6,349 nt of DNA. It comes from Clostridia bacterium (lineage in GTDB: Bacteria > Bacillota > Clostridia > Christensenellales > CAG-314). A program made the translations under genes and the position numbers. Position 1 is the first letter of the stretch, and each line of letters opens with the position of its first letter. The stretch covers positions 1-6,349 of the forward strand of contig JAQUSX010000042.1 in assembly GCA_028710055.1 (NCBI GenBank). Reading direction: 5' to 3'. The notes under the pieces are model-generated. The model ran no database searches. It saw only the letters and a program-made list of their open reading frames with translations, and had not been told where the DNA came from. This document shows, piece by piece, positions 1 to 5,796 of the stretch.

Positions 1-1
1 G

Positions 2-715
2 TACGTTCCCGTATTGGCAAGCGTGTTCGCAATAATAGTGGTAAAAATGCTTTTCGGCGGCACGGGCTGCAATATCGCTAATCCCGCCATTACGGGCAGA
101 ATATTTGTCGTTATGAGTTTCGGCGTGCTTATGAATACGTGGTCATACCCTTTAATCGGATTGCTTTCGGGCGGAAACGTACAAGTTGTTACCGGCGCGA
201 CACCTCTTACTGAAATGCTTACTAATCCGACAGGAAGCGGCGTTTTGCTTACTATGGGCTACTCCAACTGGGACTTGCTTCTTGGTACTGGATTGCCCGG
301 CTGTATAGGCGAAACAAGCAAGCTTGCCCTTATCGTCGGCGGTATCTATCTAGTTGCGACAAAAGTTTTAAATTTCCGTTGGCCTTTGGTTTATATCGGC
401 GTAACGGGGCTTTTTGCCGTGGCGTTGAACGGTTTTGATTTCAGCTATTTTTTGCCGTCGATACTCTCGGGCGGACTTATACTCGGCGCTATTTTTATGG
501 CGACGGATTACGTAACGACACCCAACACAAAACTCGGCAATTACGTATATTTCATAGCTTTGGGATTGCTTACAGCAGGGCTTAGACAAGCCACAGGCGG
601 AGAAGCCGTATCATTCTCCATTTTGCTTATGAACTTGATTGTTCCGTTAATTGACAAATATATCGTTCCGAAACCTTTCGGATACAGAAAAGAAAAAAAG
701 GAGGCGGCAAAATGA
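2..715 (+). CDS. rnfD: RnfD, membrane subunit of the Rnf ion-translocating oxidoreductase (5' end missing)
   Basis: This is the C-terminal 237 residues of RnfD. The frame is open to the window edge, so the true start lies upstream; the TTG at 14 is internal. RnfD is an integral membrane subunit of the ferredoxin:NAD+ oxidoreductase (Rnf) and belongs to the NqrB/RnfD family. The visible part shows a glycine-rich FGGTGCNIANPA segment, about six hydrophobic membrane segments, and the flavinylation motif TGATPLT. The threonine that carries covalent FMN in this family is the ACA codon at 200-202. Family members are usually a little over 300 residues, so roughly the first quarter is missing. The basic C-terminus (YRKEKKEAAK) is probably cytoplasmic. 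The stop overlaps the rnfG start by 4 bp (ATGA), which suggests translational coupling. Identity is firm from the motifs and from the rnfG-E-A-B genes that follow. Confidence 0.95.
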   Translation, partial: YVPVLASVFAIIVVKMLFGGTGCNIANPAITGRIFVVMSFGVLMNTWSYPLIGLLSGGNVQVVTGATPLTEMLTNPTGSGVLLTMGYSNWDLLLGTGLPGCIGETSKLALIVGGIYLVATKVLNFRWPLVYIGVTGLFAVALNGFDFSYFLPSILSGGLILGAIFMATDYVTTPNTKLGNYVYFIALGLLTAGLRQATGGEAVSFSILLMNLIVPLIDKYIVPKPFGYRKEKKEAAK

Positions 716-1245
716 AAAAAATCTTAACCCCCTCCGTAAAATGCGTTTTGACGCTTGTTATCATCGCCGTGGTTTGCGTTGCGGCATTGGCAATATTAAA
801 CGATTTACTTTATGTTCCGCCGGATTTTTCCGCTTTCAGTAACGCTTACGAAGCTGAATATGACCAAGTCGAGGTTGCCGATGTAGCTTTGACAAGCGGA
901 AAAGTTTTGTTAGCGGTTGAAGGCAGCGACAGTCAGGGCAAACAGCTTGTCGGACTGTATATAGAGTCCGCTGGCTACGGCAAAGCGAAAGCGTTTACGG
1001 TTATTATCGTTTTGGAAAAAGACACGGGAATTATTTTGGGTTCGTACATCAAAGAGCAAGGCAGTTCCGCTGCTCCTTATGATTACGACGAAAGCAAACT
1101 TGCTGTCCTTAACGGAACGAATGTCGCCGACATAGTGCCGAAAGACCCCGAAATGGTCGTTACAGGCGCGACGCACTCGTCTTACGCCGTAATGAACGCG
1201 TTTGTCACAGCGCAGGAATATTATCAAGCCGTTTACGGCGAATAA
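712..1245 (+). CDS. rnfG: RnfG, covalent-FMN subunit of the Rnf complex
   Basis: RnfG passes electrons through a covalently bound FMN on the outer face of the cytoplasmic membrane and is homologous to NqrC. The 177-residue protein has one N-terminal membrane helix (about residues 10-29) followed by an FMN-binding domain. The flavinylation motif is TGATHSS at residues 151-157, and FMN is expected on Thr154 (codon 1171-1173). The family's glycine motif appears as SAGYGKAKAF near residues 86-95. At 177 residues it is somewhat short compared with the roughly 200 typical of the family. The ATG at 712 is preceded by a strong AAAGGAGG (697-704) inside the end of rnfD and overlaps the rnfD stop. FMN attachment would need an ApbE-type flavin transferase, which is not in this window. 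Identity is well supported by motif, topology and position. Confidence 0.95.
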   Translation: MKKILTPSVKCVLTLVIIAVVCVAALAILNDLLYVPPDFSAFSNAYEAEYDQVEVADVALTSGKVLLAVEGSDSQGKQLVGLYIESAGYGKAKAFTVIIVLEKDTGIILGSYIKEQGSSAAPYDYDESKLAVLNGTNVADIVPKDPEMVVTGATHSSYAVMNAFVTAQEYYQAVYGE

Positions 1246-1263
1246 AAGGGAGGTTTTGAAATA

Positions 1264-1920
1264 ATGAAAGTAAAAGAATTAGCATTAGACGGCATAGTCA
1301 GACAAAACCCCGCTTTAAAACTCGTGCTTGGCACCTGCTCAATTTTGGCTTTGTCAAACGAAGCGATAAACGGTCTTGGAATGGGCGCGGCGGTTACGTT
1401 CGTGCTTATTTGCAGTAACCTTGTAATATCGATACTGCGTAATATAATTCCCGACAAAGTCCGCATACCCGCTTTTATCTTAATAATAGCGACGTTTGTT
1501 ACCGTGGTAAAAATGCTGCTGTATTATCTTGGCAGTAAGTCGGCGGCTATTATGGGCATATACAATGCAATGGGCGTATTTTTACCGCTCATAGTCGTCA
1601 ACTGTATCATACTTGCCCGTGCGGAATCGTTCGCAAGCCACAATACTATCGGGCTGTCTGTAATGGATGGACTGTTTATGGGTATCGGCTACACCGTGGC
1701 TCTGACGCTACTAGGCGCTGTTCGTGAAATCTTAGGCAACGGCAGTATTTTCGGAGTGGCTTTATGGAACTTTAAAATAGCGTTTTTCACAACTCCCGCA
1801 GGAGCGTTTATGACGTACGGTATGTTTATCGCGTTGTTTACTTTTGTATACGACCGTATTGTACGCAAACAAAAACTCGGCGGAGCGAAAATATTAAAAC
1901 CAAAAACGACGGAGGTATAA
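1264..1920 (+). CDS. rnfE: RnfE, membrane subunit of the Rnf complex
   Basis: RnfE is a multi-helix membrane protein of the NqrD/RnfE family. It pairs with the homologous RnfA, and cysteines from the two proteins hold an iron-sulfur cluster inside the membrane in NQR/Rnf structures. The 218-residue product has about six hydrophobic segments. The two expected cysteines are Cys25 (LGTC) and Cys114 (VVNC). Family landmarks include RNIIPDKVRIPAF (59-71), MGVFLPL (103-109) and LGAVREILGNG (150-160). The usual proline after the first cysteine is Ser26 here. AAGGGAGG (1246-1253) immediately follows the rnfG stop and supports the ATG at 1264. The C-terminal tail is lysine-rich and probably cytoplasmic. 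RnfE is separated from RnfA, its closest relative here, by the lysine tail, the conserved RIPAF loop and gene order. Confidence 0.95.
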   Translation: MKVKELALDGIVRQNPALKLVLGTCSILALSNEAINGLGMGAAVTFVLICSNLVISILRNIIPDKVRIPAFILIIATFVTVVKMLLYYLGSKSAAIMGIYNAMGVFLPLIVVNCIILARAESFASHNTIGLSVMDGLFMGIGYTVALTLLGAVREILGNGSIFGVALWNFKIAFFTTPAGAFMTYGMFIALFTFVYDRIVRKQKLGGAKILKPKTTEV

Positions 1921-1923
1921 AAA

Positions 1924-2502
1924 ATGGTATTTTCATTAGCAATCGCGGGAATATTTATATCTAACTATGTTGTAGTACAGTTTTTGGGTATATGTCCTTT
2001 TTTGGGACTGTCAAAAAAAGTTGACAGCGCGTTGGGTATGGGCGTAGCCGTAACTTTCGTTATGGTATTGGCTTCGCTTATCACCTATCCGATTTACACG
2101 TATATAATGTTGCCTAACGGCATCGAATACCTTGAGATAATAGTATTTATCTTCGTTATCGCTTCCTTAGTGCAGATACTCGAAATGGTAATACGCAAAA
2201 TGTCGCCGAGTTTATATAAGGCAATGGGCGTGTATTTGCCGCTTATTACGACAAACTGCGCGATTTTGGGCGTTGCGGAAATAAACCTTACCTACGAACT
2301 GGTCACGGGAGTATTTTCCGCGGCGTTAAACGGTTTATTCAGCGGCATAGGATTTACGCTTGCTATCGTTATCTTAGCGGGACTTCGTGAAAAAATCGAC
2401 AAACTGCCCACGCCGAAACACATGCGCGGTTTTCCTATCTCTATGATAACGGCGGGCATTATGGCAATGGCGTTTTACGTTTTTACTTTTATAACGATGT
2501 AA
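1924..2502 (+). CDS. rnfA: RnfA, membrane subunit of the Rnf complex
   Basis: RnfA is a small membrane subunit of the NqrE/RnfA family and the partner of RnfE. The 192-residue product matches the family's usual length of about 190. It has about six hydrophobic segments, the signature FLGICPFLGLSKK (20-32) and MGVYLPLITTNCAILGVAE (101-119). Cys24 and Cys112 are the expected ligands of the membrane iron-sulfur cluster shared with RnfE. Parallels with RnfE in this operon are easy to see, for example GMGVAVTFVMV against GMGAAVTFVLI, and GLFSGIGFTLA against GLFMGIGYTVA; this reflects the known ancient duplication. The start is fixed by GGAGG (1911-1915), which lies in the last codons of rnfE. Only 3 bp separate the rnfE stop from this ATG. 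Confidence 0.96.
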   Translation: MVFSLAIAGIFISNYVVVQFLGICPFLGLSKKVDSALGMGVAVTFVMVLASLITYPIYTYIMLPNGIEYLEIIVFIFVIASLVQILEMVIRKMSPSLYKAMGVYLPLITTNCAILGVAEINLTYELVTGVFSAALNGLFSGIGFTLAIVILAGLREKIDKLPTPKHMRGFPISMITAGIMAMAFYVFTFITM

Positions 2503-2516
2503 GGAGTTTTGGTTAA

Positions 2517-3341
2517 ATGTTACTGTTTTTTAGAGAAATAAATTGGGCGAGCGTGGGATTTACCGTTGCTATTATGTTTGCGGTGGCGTTATTATTCGGC
2601 ATTATAATAATGCTGATCAGTAGAGTAACCGCAGTAAAAGGGGCGGATCCGCGCATTGCGGAAATAAAAGCGAAACTCGGCGGCGCAAACTGCGGCGCTT
2701 GCGGAAAGGCGGGCTGCGAAGATTTTGCGAAGGCTTTGTGCGAAGGCACGGCAACGCTGGAACAATGCGGACAAACCAGCAAAGAAAATAAGGTTGCTAT
2801 AAGCAACATTCTCGGCATAAATTACACAGGCGGCGGGGATACCCGTATAGTAGTCGCTTGTTCTGGCGGCGTAAACTGCAAGGACAAGTTTGAATATCAA
2901 GGCTACGGCGACTGCGTAAGCCAGCAAATGTTAGCCGACGGCAGAAAAGCGTGTCTAACCGGATGTTTGGGTTCGGGAACGTGCGTCAATGTTTGCCCCG
3001 TGCAGGCTATCGACGTTTACGACGGACTTTCTCACATTCTTGACAAGGTTTGTATCGGCTGCGGCAGCTGCGTAAAGGCTTGCCCGAAAAATATCATTCA
3101 CCGTATTCCAAGAGATGCCAAAATTTACGTAGCTTGCTCAAATAACTGCAAGGGCAGAGAAGTCGTCGAAATGTGCTCTACTGGTTGTATTGGCTGCGGA
3201 CTTTGCGAGAAAAAATGCCCCGAAAACGCCATACATATGGAAAATAATACCCCCGTCATCGATTACAGCAAATGCACGGGTTGTATGACGTGCGTTGGCG
3301 TTTGCCCTAAAAAAGTTATTAAACCGCTTGAAAAGCTATAA
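2517..3341 (+). CDS. rnfB: RnfB, iron-sulfur ferredoxin-like subunit of the Rnf complex
   Basis: RnfB is the membrane-anchored polyferredoxin that accepts electrons from reduced ferredoxin. The 274-residue protein starts with one membrane helix (about 13-35). A four-cysteine domain, C59-x2-C62-x4-C67-x16-C84, follows. The first ferredoxin-like unit has C146, C150, C156 and C160-P, then C179-x2-C182-x2-C185-x3-C189-P. The second has C224-x2-C227-x2-C230-x3-C234-P, then C253-x2-C256-x2-C259-x3-C263-P. This supports at least five [4Fe-4S] clusters. Extra cysteines at 75, 115, 121, 133, 207, 211 and 220 leave room for another. The tandem ferredoxin units and the end-of-operon position fit clostridial-type RnfB rather than the shorter gammaproteobacterial RsxB. 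TAAGGAG (2500-2506) overlaps the rnfA stop and lies 10 bp before the ATG. Confidence 0.95.
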   Translation: MLLFFREINWASVGFTVAIMFAVALLFGIIIMLISRVTAVKGADPRIAEIKAKLGGANCGACGKAGCEDFAKALCEGTATLEQCGQTSKENKVAISNILGINYTGGGDTRIVVACSGGVNCKDKFEYQGYGDCVSQQMLADGRKACLTGCLGSGTCVNVCPVQAIDVYDGLSHILDKVCIGCGSCVKACPKNIIHRIPRDAKIYVACSNNCKGREVVEMCSTGCIGCGLCEKKCPENAIHMENNTPVIDYSKCTGCMTCVGVCPKKVIKPLEKL

Positions 3342-3357
3342 AAAGGGAATATACTTA

Positions 3358-3373
3358 TTAAACACGTGTTTAA
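3358..3373. repeat. Perfect 16-bp palindrome downstream of rnfB
   Basis: TTAAACACGTGTTTAA is its own reverse complement, with no central spacer. It starts 16 bp after the rnfB stop and lies 44 bp before the -35 box proposed for the ppx-like gene. A spacer-free dyad suits a dimeric DNA-binding protein, so it may be an operator. As RNA it would fold only a short A/U-rich stem, and the nearest T-run (3390-3397) begins 16 bp downstream, so a standard terminator is less likely. Its function is inferred. Confidence 0.4.
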
Positions 3374-3416
3374 AAATGAAATATTAGACTTTTTTTTCAC
3401 AAAGGGTATTCACAAG

Positions 3417-3445
3417 TTGACAATTATGTGTTAACATTATTAAAA
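3417..3445 (+). promoter_or_regulatory. Candidate sigma-A-type promoter for the ppx-like gene
   Basis: A perfect -35 hexamer TTGACA lies at 3417-3422. The -10 is weaker: TATTAA at 3438-3443 with a 15-bp spacer, or TTAAAA at 3440-3445 with a 17-bp spacer. Transcription would start near 3450 and give a leader of about 100 nt before the ATG at 3552. A small palindrome, TGTTAACA (3429-3436), lies between the boxes. Support is the exact -35 match and the A/T-rich spacer; the poor -10 lowers confidence. Confidence 0.5.
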
Positions 3446-3537
3446 GTCAAATTTTGCGCTAAAATGCGACTTAACAAAATTTTTACGGATAAATGCCTGA
3501 CAAAATAACTAAAAATCCTTGTTTTTAGATCGTTTAT

Positions 3538-3542
3538 GAGGG
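3538..3542 (+). promoter_or_regulatory. Ribosome binding site deciding the ppx start
   Basis: GAGGG lies 9 bp before the ATG at 3552 and favours that start. An alternative in-frame ATG at 3567 (Met6) has GGAAGA at 3555-3560 in front of it and would place the protein start nearer to the DLGSN motif, as is common in the family. The upstream site is the better Shine-Dalgarno match. Confidence 0.6.
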
Positions 3543-3551
3543 CATTTTAAT

Positions 3552-5078
3552 ATGGGAAGAAAATATATGGAAAGAGTGGGATTATTTGATTTGGGCTCTA
3601 ATACCGCAAGACTCGTTATATACGACGTATATGACGGCGGGTATTTTGTCCTTGTAAACGAAATGCGGGAAGCGGTAAGGCTTGGCGAAACGGAACGTGA
3701 CGGTAATTTAAAACCGACACGCATTTTGCAAGCTATAAATACGATTAAGTCTTTCAAAAGACTTTGCACCGCGAGCAAAACGGACAGAATTATCGCTGTG
3801 GCTACCGCCGCGGTAAGAAACGCAAAAAATCAAAAATCTTTTTTGAATGAAATGTTTGCCGCAACAGGCGTAAAATTCCAAGTTTTGACGGAAGACGAAG
3901 AGGCGACTTACGACTACACGGGAGTTATCAACACTTTGGAAGCGCCGAAAGGGCTGATTTTTGAAATCGGCGGCGGCAGTATGAAGCTGATTTATTATAA
4001 CAGACGTAATGTCTTGCAAAAACACGTATTGGATTTCGGCAGCGTTTCGCTCGCCACGGAATTCGTCAGTCCGTCTGTAAAACCCGAAGTCGCGTGCCAA
4101 AACATCGAAAATTTTGTTAAATCAAGACTTGAAGAGCTGCCTTGGTTAAAAGAACTCGACCCCGACACCCAGCTAATTGGCGTTGGAGGCTCCGCTCGTT
4201 CTTTGGCAAGAATAGCGAAAAGAATTAAAAAGTACCCTCTCGATATGGTACATAATTTTAGTGTAAAAATCGACGAGTTTGATTACATTTACAATATGAT
4301 AAAACCGTTCGACCTTGAAAAGGCTAGCAAAATAAAAGGTTTGTCAGCCACAAGAGCGGACGTATTCCCGTGCGCGCTGGCTACTATGAAAGCTTTGCTT
4401 GATTACCTGCAAGCGCAAAATATCACCGTCTGCGGCTGCGGCGTCAGAGAAGGCATTATGTTTAATTACGCCGTTCCGACGACTGTTGACAAGCCGATTT
4501 CAGACGTGCTTGGTCACGACTTACGCACTTTTATAAAGATATTACACCTTGACGAAACGCACGCCGACCAAATGTTCAATCTTTGCGTGCAGCTATTTAA
4601 ACAACTGCGTGTTTTGCACAAGTTCCCCCGAGCGTATGTAAAAGTTTTGCGTATCGCGAGTATGATGTACGACGCGGGTAAAACGTTCAAATTTTATAAT
4701 TTCCGCAAACACACGTCTTATATGATTTTGCATTCAAATCTTTTTGGCGCAAGTCACAGAGATATCGTGCTGGCGGCATATATATGCGACATGTACAGCA
4801 AAGAAGAAGCAAGTTTGAGCGAATGGGCGCAATACAAACCTATTTTGTCCGACGAAGATTATGAGGCGGTCAAAAAACTCGCCGTAATATTGCGTCTTGC
4901 CGAAGCCTTTGACAAGAGCAACGCGGGGCTGATAACGGAAATCAACTGCGACGTACTCGGCGACAGCGTAATTATGAAAACGGAAGTCGAGGGCGACGCC
5001 GCTTTGGAAATAAAAGAAGCCAACTCAATCGCGCTCGAATTCAAAAAAGTTTTCAAAAAGAACTTGGAAATACTTTAA
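3552..5078 (+). CDS. ppx: Ppx/GppA-family phosphatase with an altered C-terminal HD domain
   Basis: This 508-residue protein belongs to the Ppx/GppA family, whose members hydrolyse inorganic polyphosphate (exopolyphosphatase) or pppGpp. Residues 8-305 form the actin-like phosphatase domain. Visible motifs are FDLGSNTARL (12-21, first phosphate loop), VLTEDEEATY (111-120, containing the family's catalytic glutamate region), FEIGGGSMK (137-145, second phosphate loop), GVGGSARSLA (210-219) and CGCGVREGIMF (294-304). Residues about 320-460 resemble the HD domain of long Ppx proteins: H337, YDAG (373-376), RKHTSY (385-390) and ILRLAEAFDKS (446-456). The usual LHDxG is MYDAG here, so the HD histidine is replaced by tyrosine. 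Length matches long-form Ppx/GppA. It probably has its own promoter and a terminator, making it monocistronic. Polyphosphatase and pppGpp phosphatase cannot be told apart from sequence. Confidence 0.88.
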   Translation: MGRKYMERVGLFDLGSNTARLVIYDVYDGGYFVLVNEMREAVRLGETERDGNLKPTRILQAINTIKSFKRLCTASKTDRIIAVATAAVRNAKNQKSFLNEMFAATGVKFQVLTEDEEATYDYTGVINTLEAPKGLIFEIGGGSMKLIYYNRRNVLQKHVLDFGSVSLATEFVSPSVKPEVACQNIENFVKSRLEELPWLKELDPDTQLIGVGGSARSLARIAKRIKKYPLDMVHNFSVKIDEFDYIYNMIKPFDLEKASKIKGLSATRADVFPCALATMKALLDYLQAQNITVCGCGVREGIMFNYAVPTTVDKPISDVLGHDLRTFIKILHLDETHADQMFNLCVQLFKQLRVLHKFPRAYVKVLRIASMMYDAGKTFKFYNFRKHTSYMILHSNLFGASHRDIVLAAYICDMYSKEEASLSEWAQYKPILSDEDYEAVKKLAVILRLAEAFDKSNAGLITEINCDVLGDSVIMKTEVEGDAALEIKEANSIALEFKKVFKKNLEIL

Positions 5079-5091
5079 TAGAAATTCATTG

Positions 5092-5123
5092 CCCCTTCGT
5101 TTTTGAAGGGGTTTATTTTTTTT
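5092..5123 (+). terminator. Intrinsic (Rho-independent) terminator after ppx
   Basis: CCCCTTC (5092-5098), a 6-nt loop and GAAGGGG (5105-5111) form a perfect 7-bp stem. A T-rich tract (5112-5123, eleven T with one A) follows at once. It starts 13 bp after the ppx stop and works in the + direction only: reading the other strand, no T-tract follows the stem. It separates the ppx unit from maf. Confidence 0.93.
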
Positions 5124-5198
5124 AATAAGACAAATTACGCAAAAGAATTTAATATTAATTTTAGCGCGTTTATCTATTGTTAAAAAATGGGGTTTTTC

Positions 5199-5227
5199 TT
5201 TACAATAAATAAAAAATCATTTATAAT
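5199..5227 (+). promoter_or_regulatory. Promoter of maf, probably producing a leaderless mRNA
   Basis: TTTACA (5199-5204, 5 of 6 matches to consensus) and a perfect TATAAT (5222-5227) are separated by exactly 17 bp. Only six bases lie between the -10 box and the maf ATG at 5234. Transcription is expected to start about 7 bp after the -10, that is, at or within a base of that ATG. There is no purine-rich ribosome binding site in the preceding 30 bases. Confidence 0.85.
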
Positions 5228-5233
5228 AATTTT

Positions 5234-5794
5234 ATGAAAAAAATCATACTCGCTTCGACTTCTCCAAGACGAAAAGAACTTTTAACACAAATAATTCCCG
5301 ACTATGAAATATGCGTAAGTAAATGCGATGAAGTTTCCGACAAAAAAATCCCGTCGGAAATGGTAATGGATATCGCCGCAAAAAAAGCTTTGCCCGTTTT
5401 GGCTATAAAGGACGACAACTGCGTTGTTATCGGAGCCGATACGGTCGTTGTTCATAAAGGTAAAGTTTTGGGTAAACCGATTGACAAAGCCGAAGCCGCG
5501 GATATGCTTTTGCGCTTATCTAACGATACTCACACCGTTTATACGGGAGTATGTTTGGCTACAAAAGAGCGGGTTGATATGTTTTTTGTTTCATCAAAAG
5601 TCATCTTTCACGAATTGACGGAAGATATGATAAAATCTTACGTGGCCACAGGTTCGCCTATGGACAAAGCGGGCGCGTACGGAATACAGGATTCGGGTTT
5701 TGTTAAAGAAATTATTGGCAGTTATACCAACGTAATGGGTTTGCCCGTCGAAGAAATCACAGAGCATTTAAAAAAACTTACGGAGGAAAAATAA
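5234..5794 (+). CDS. maf: Maf-family nucleotide pyrophosphatase, dTTP/UTP type (YhdE-like)
   Basis: Maf proteins hydrolyse non-canonical and certain canonical nucleoside triphosphates to monophosphate and pyrophosphate. In rod-shaped Firmicutes they are linked to septum formation. The 186-residue product has the usual family length. Motifs are the N-terminal LASTSPRRKELL (6-17, substrate-binding Ser and Arg residues), the acidic CDEV (31-34), GADTVVV with Asp69 as the likely metal or catalytic residue, LGKP (79-82), and MDKAGAYGIQDSG (143-155). The DKAGAYGIQ form is typical of the dTTP/UTP pyrophosphatase branch (YhdE and B. subtilis Maf) rather than the YceF branch acting on 7-methyl-GTP; that substrate assignment is by family analogy. 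The start is the only one that keeps the N-terminal motif complete, yet it has no Shine-Dalgarno sequence and appears leaderless. The MreB-like gene follows after 2 bp, as in maf-mre clusters. Confidence 0.94.
   Translation: MKKIILASTSPRRKELLTQIIPDYEICVSKCDEVSDKKIPSEMVMDIAAKKALPVLAIKDDNCVVIGADTVVVHKGKVLGKPIDKAEAADMLLRLSNDTHTVYTGVCLATKERVDMFFVSSKVIFHELTEDMIKSYVATGSPMDKAGAYGIQDSGFVKEIIGSYTNVMGLPVEEITEHLKKLTEEK
5782..5786 (+). promoter_or_regulatory. Ribosome binding site deciding the GTG start of the MreB-like gene
   Basis: GGAGG within the last codons of maf lies 10 bp before GTG at 5797. No ATG is available in this frame near the conserved start (DISLDLGS), so GTG initiation is preferred. 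The strong site here contrasts with the absence of one at maf. Confidence 0.8.
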
Positions 5795-5796
5795 AA

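Noticed and set aside
14..16. TTG at 14 as the start of rnfD.
   Set aside because: The frame is open to the window edge, there is no ribosome binding site, and RnfD proteins have a further N-terminal part, so this is an internal codon.
651..842. A plus-strand 63-residue open frame across the rnfD-rnfG junction.
   Set aside because: It overlaps both genes out of frame and has no motif; the conserved rnfD C-terminus and rnfG N-terminus explain the sequence.
2513..2927. Long open frames on the minus strand opposite rnfB (and similar ones opposite rnfD, rnfG, rnfE, ppx and maf/mreB-like).
   Set aside because: They lie wholly or almost wholly opposite strongly conserved genes and have no recognisable family features.
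3358..3397. A rho-independent terminator after rnfB, built from the palindrome and the T8 run at 3390-3397.
   Set aside because: The stem would be A/U-rich with about 6 usable pairs, and the T-run starts 16 bp after it, so it does not match an intrinsic terminator. The end of the rnf transcript remains unknown.
3536..3550. A tiny ORF (Met-Arg-Ala-Phe-stop) just ahead of ppx that could be a leader peptide.
   Set aside because: It has only four codons and no ribosome binding site, and its first bases overlap the GAGGG that serves ppx. It is best seen as chance.
5149..5158. The 10-bp palindrome TTAATATTAA upstream of the maf promoter.
   Set aside because: A dyad made only of A and T in a very A/T-rich spacer is expected by chance, and it lies about 40 bp upstream of the -35 box.
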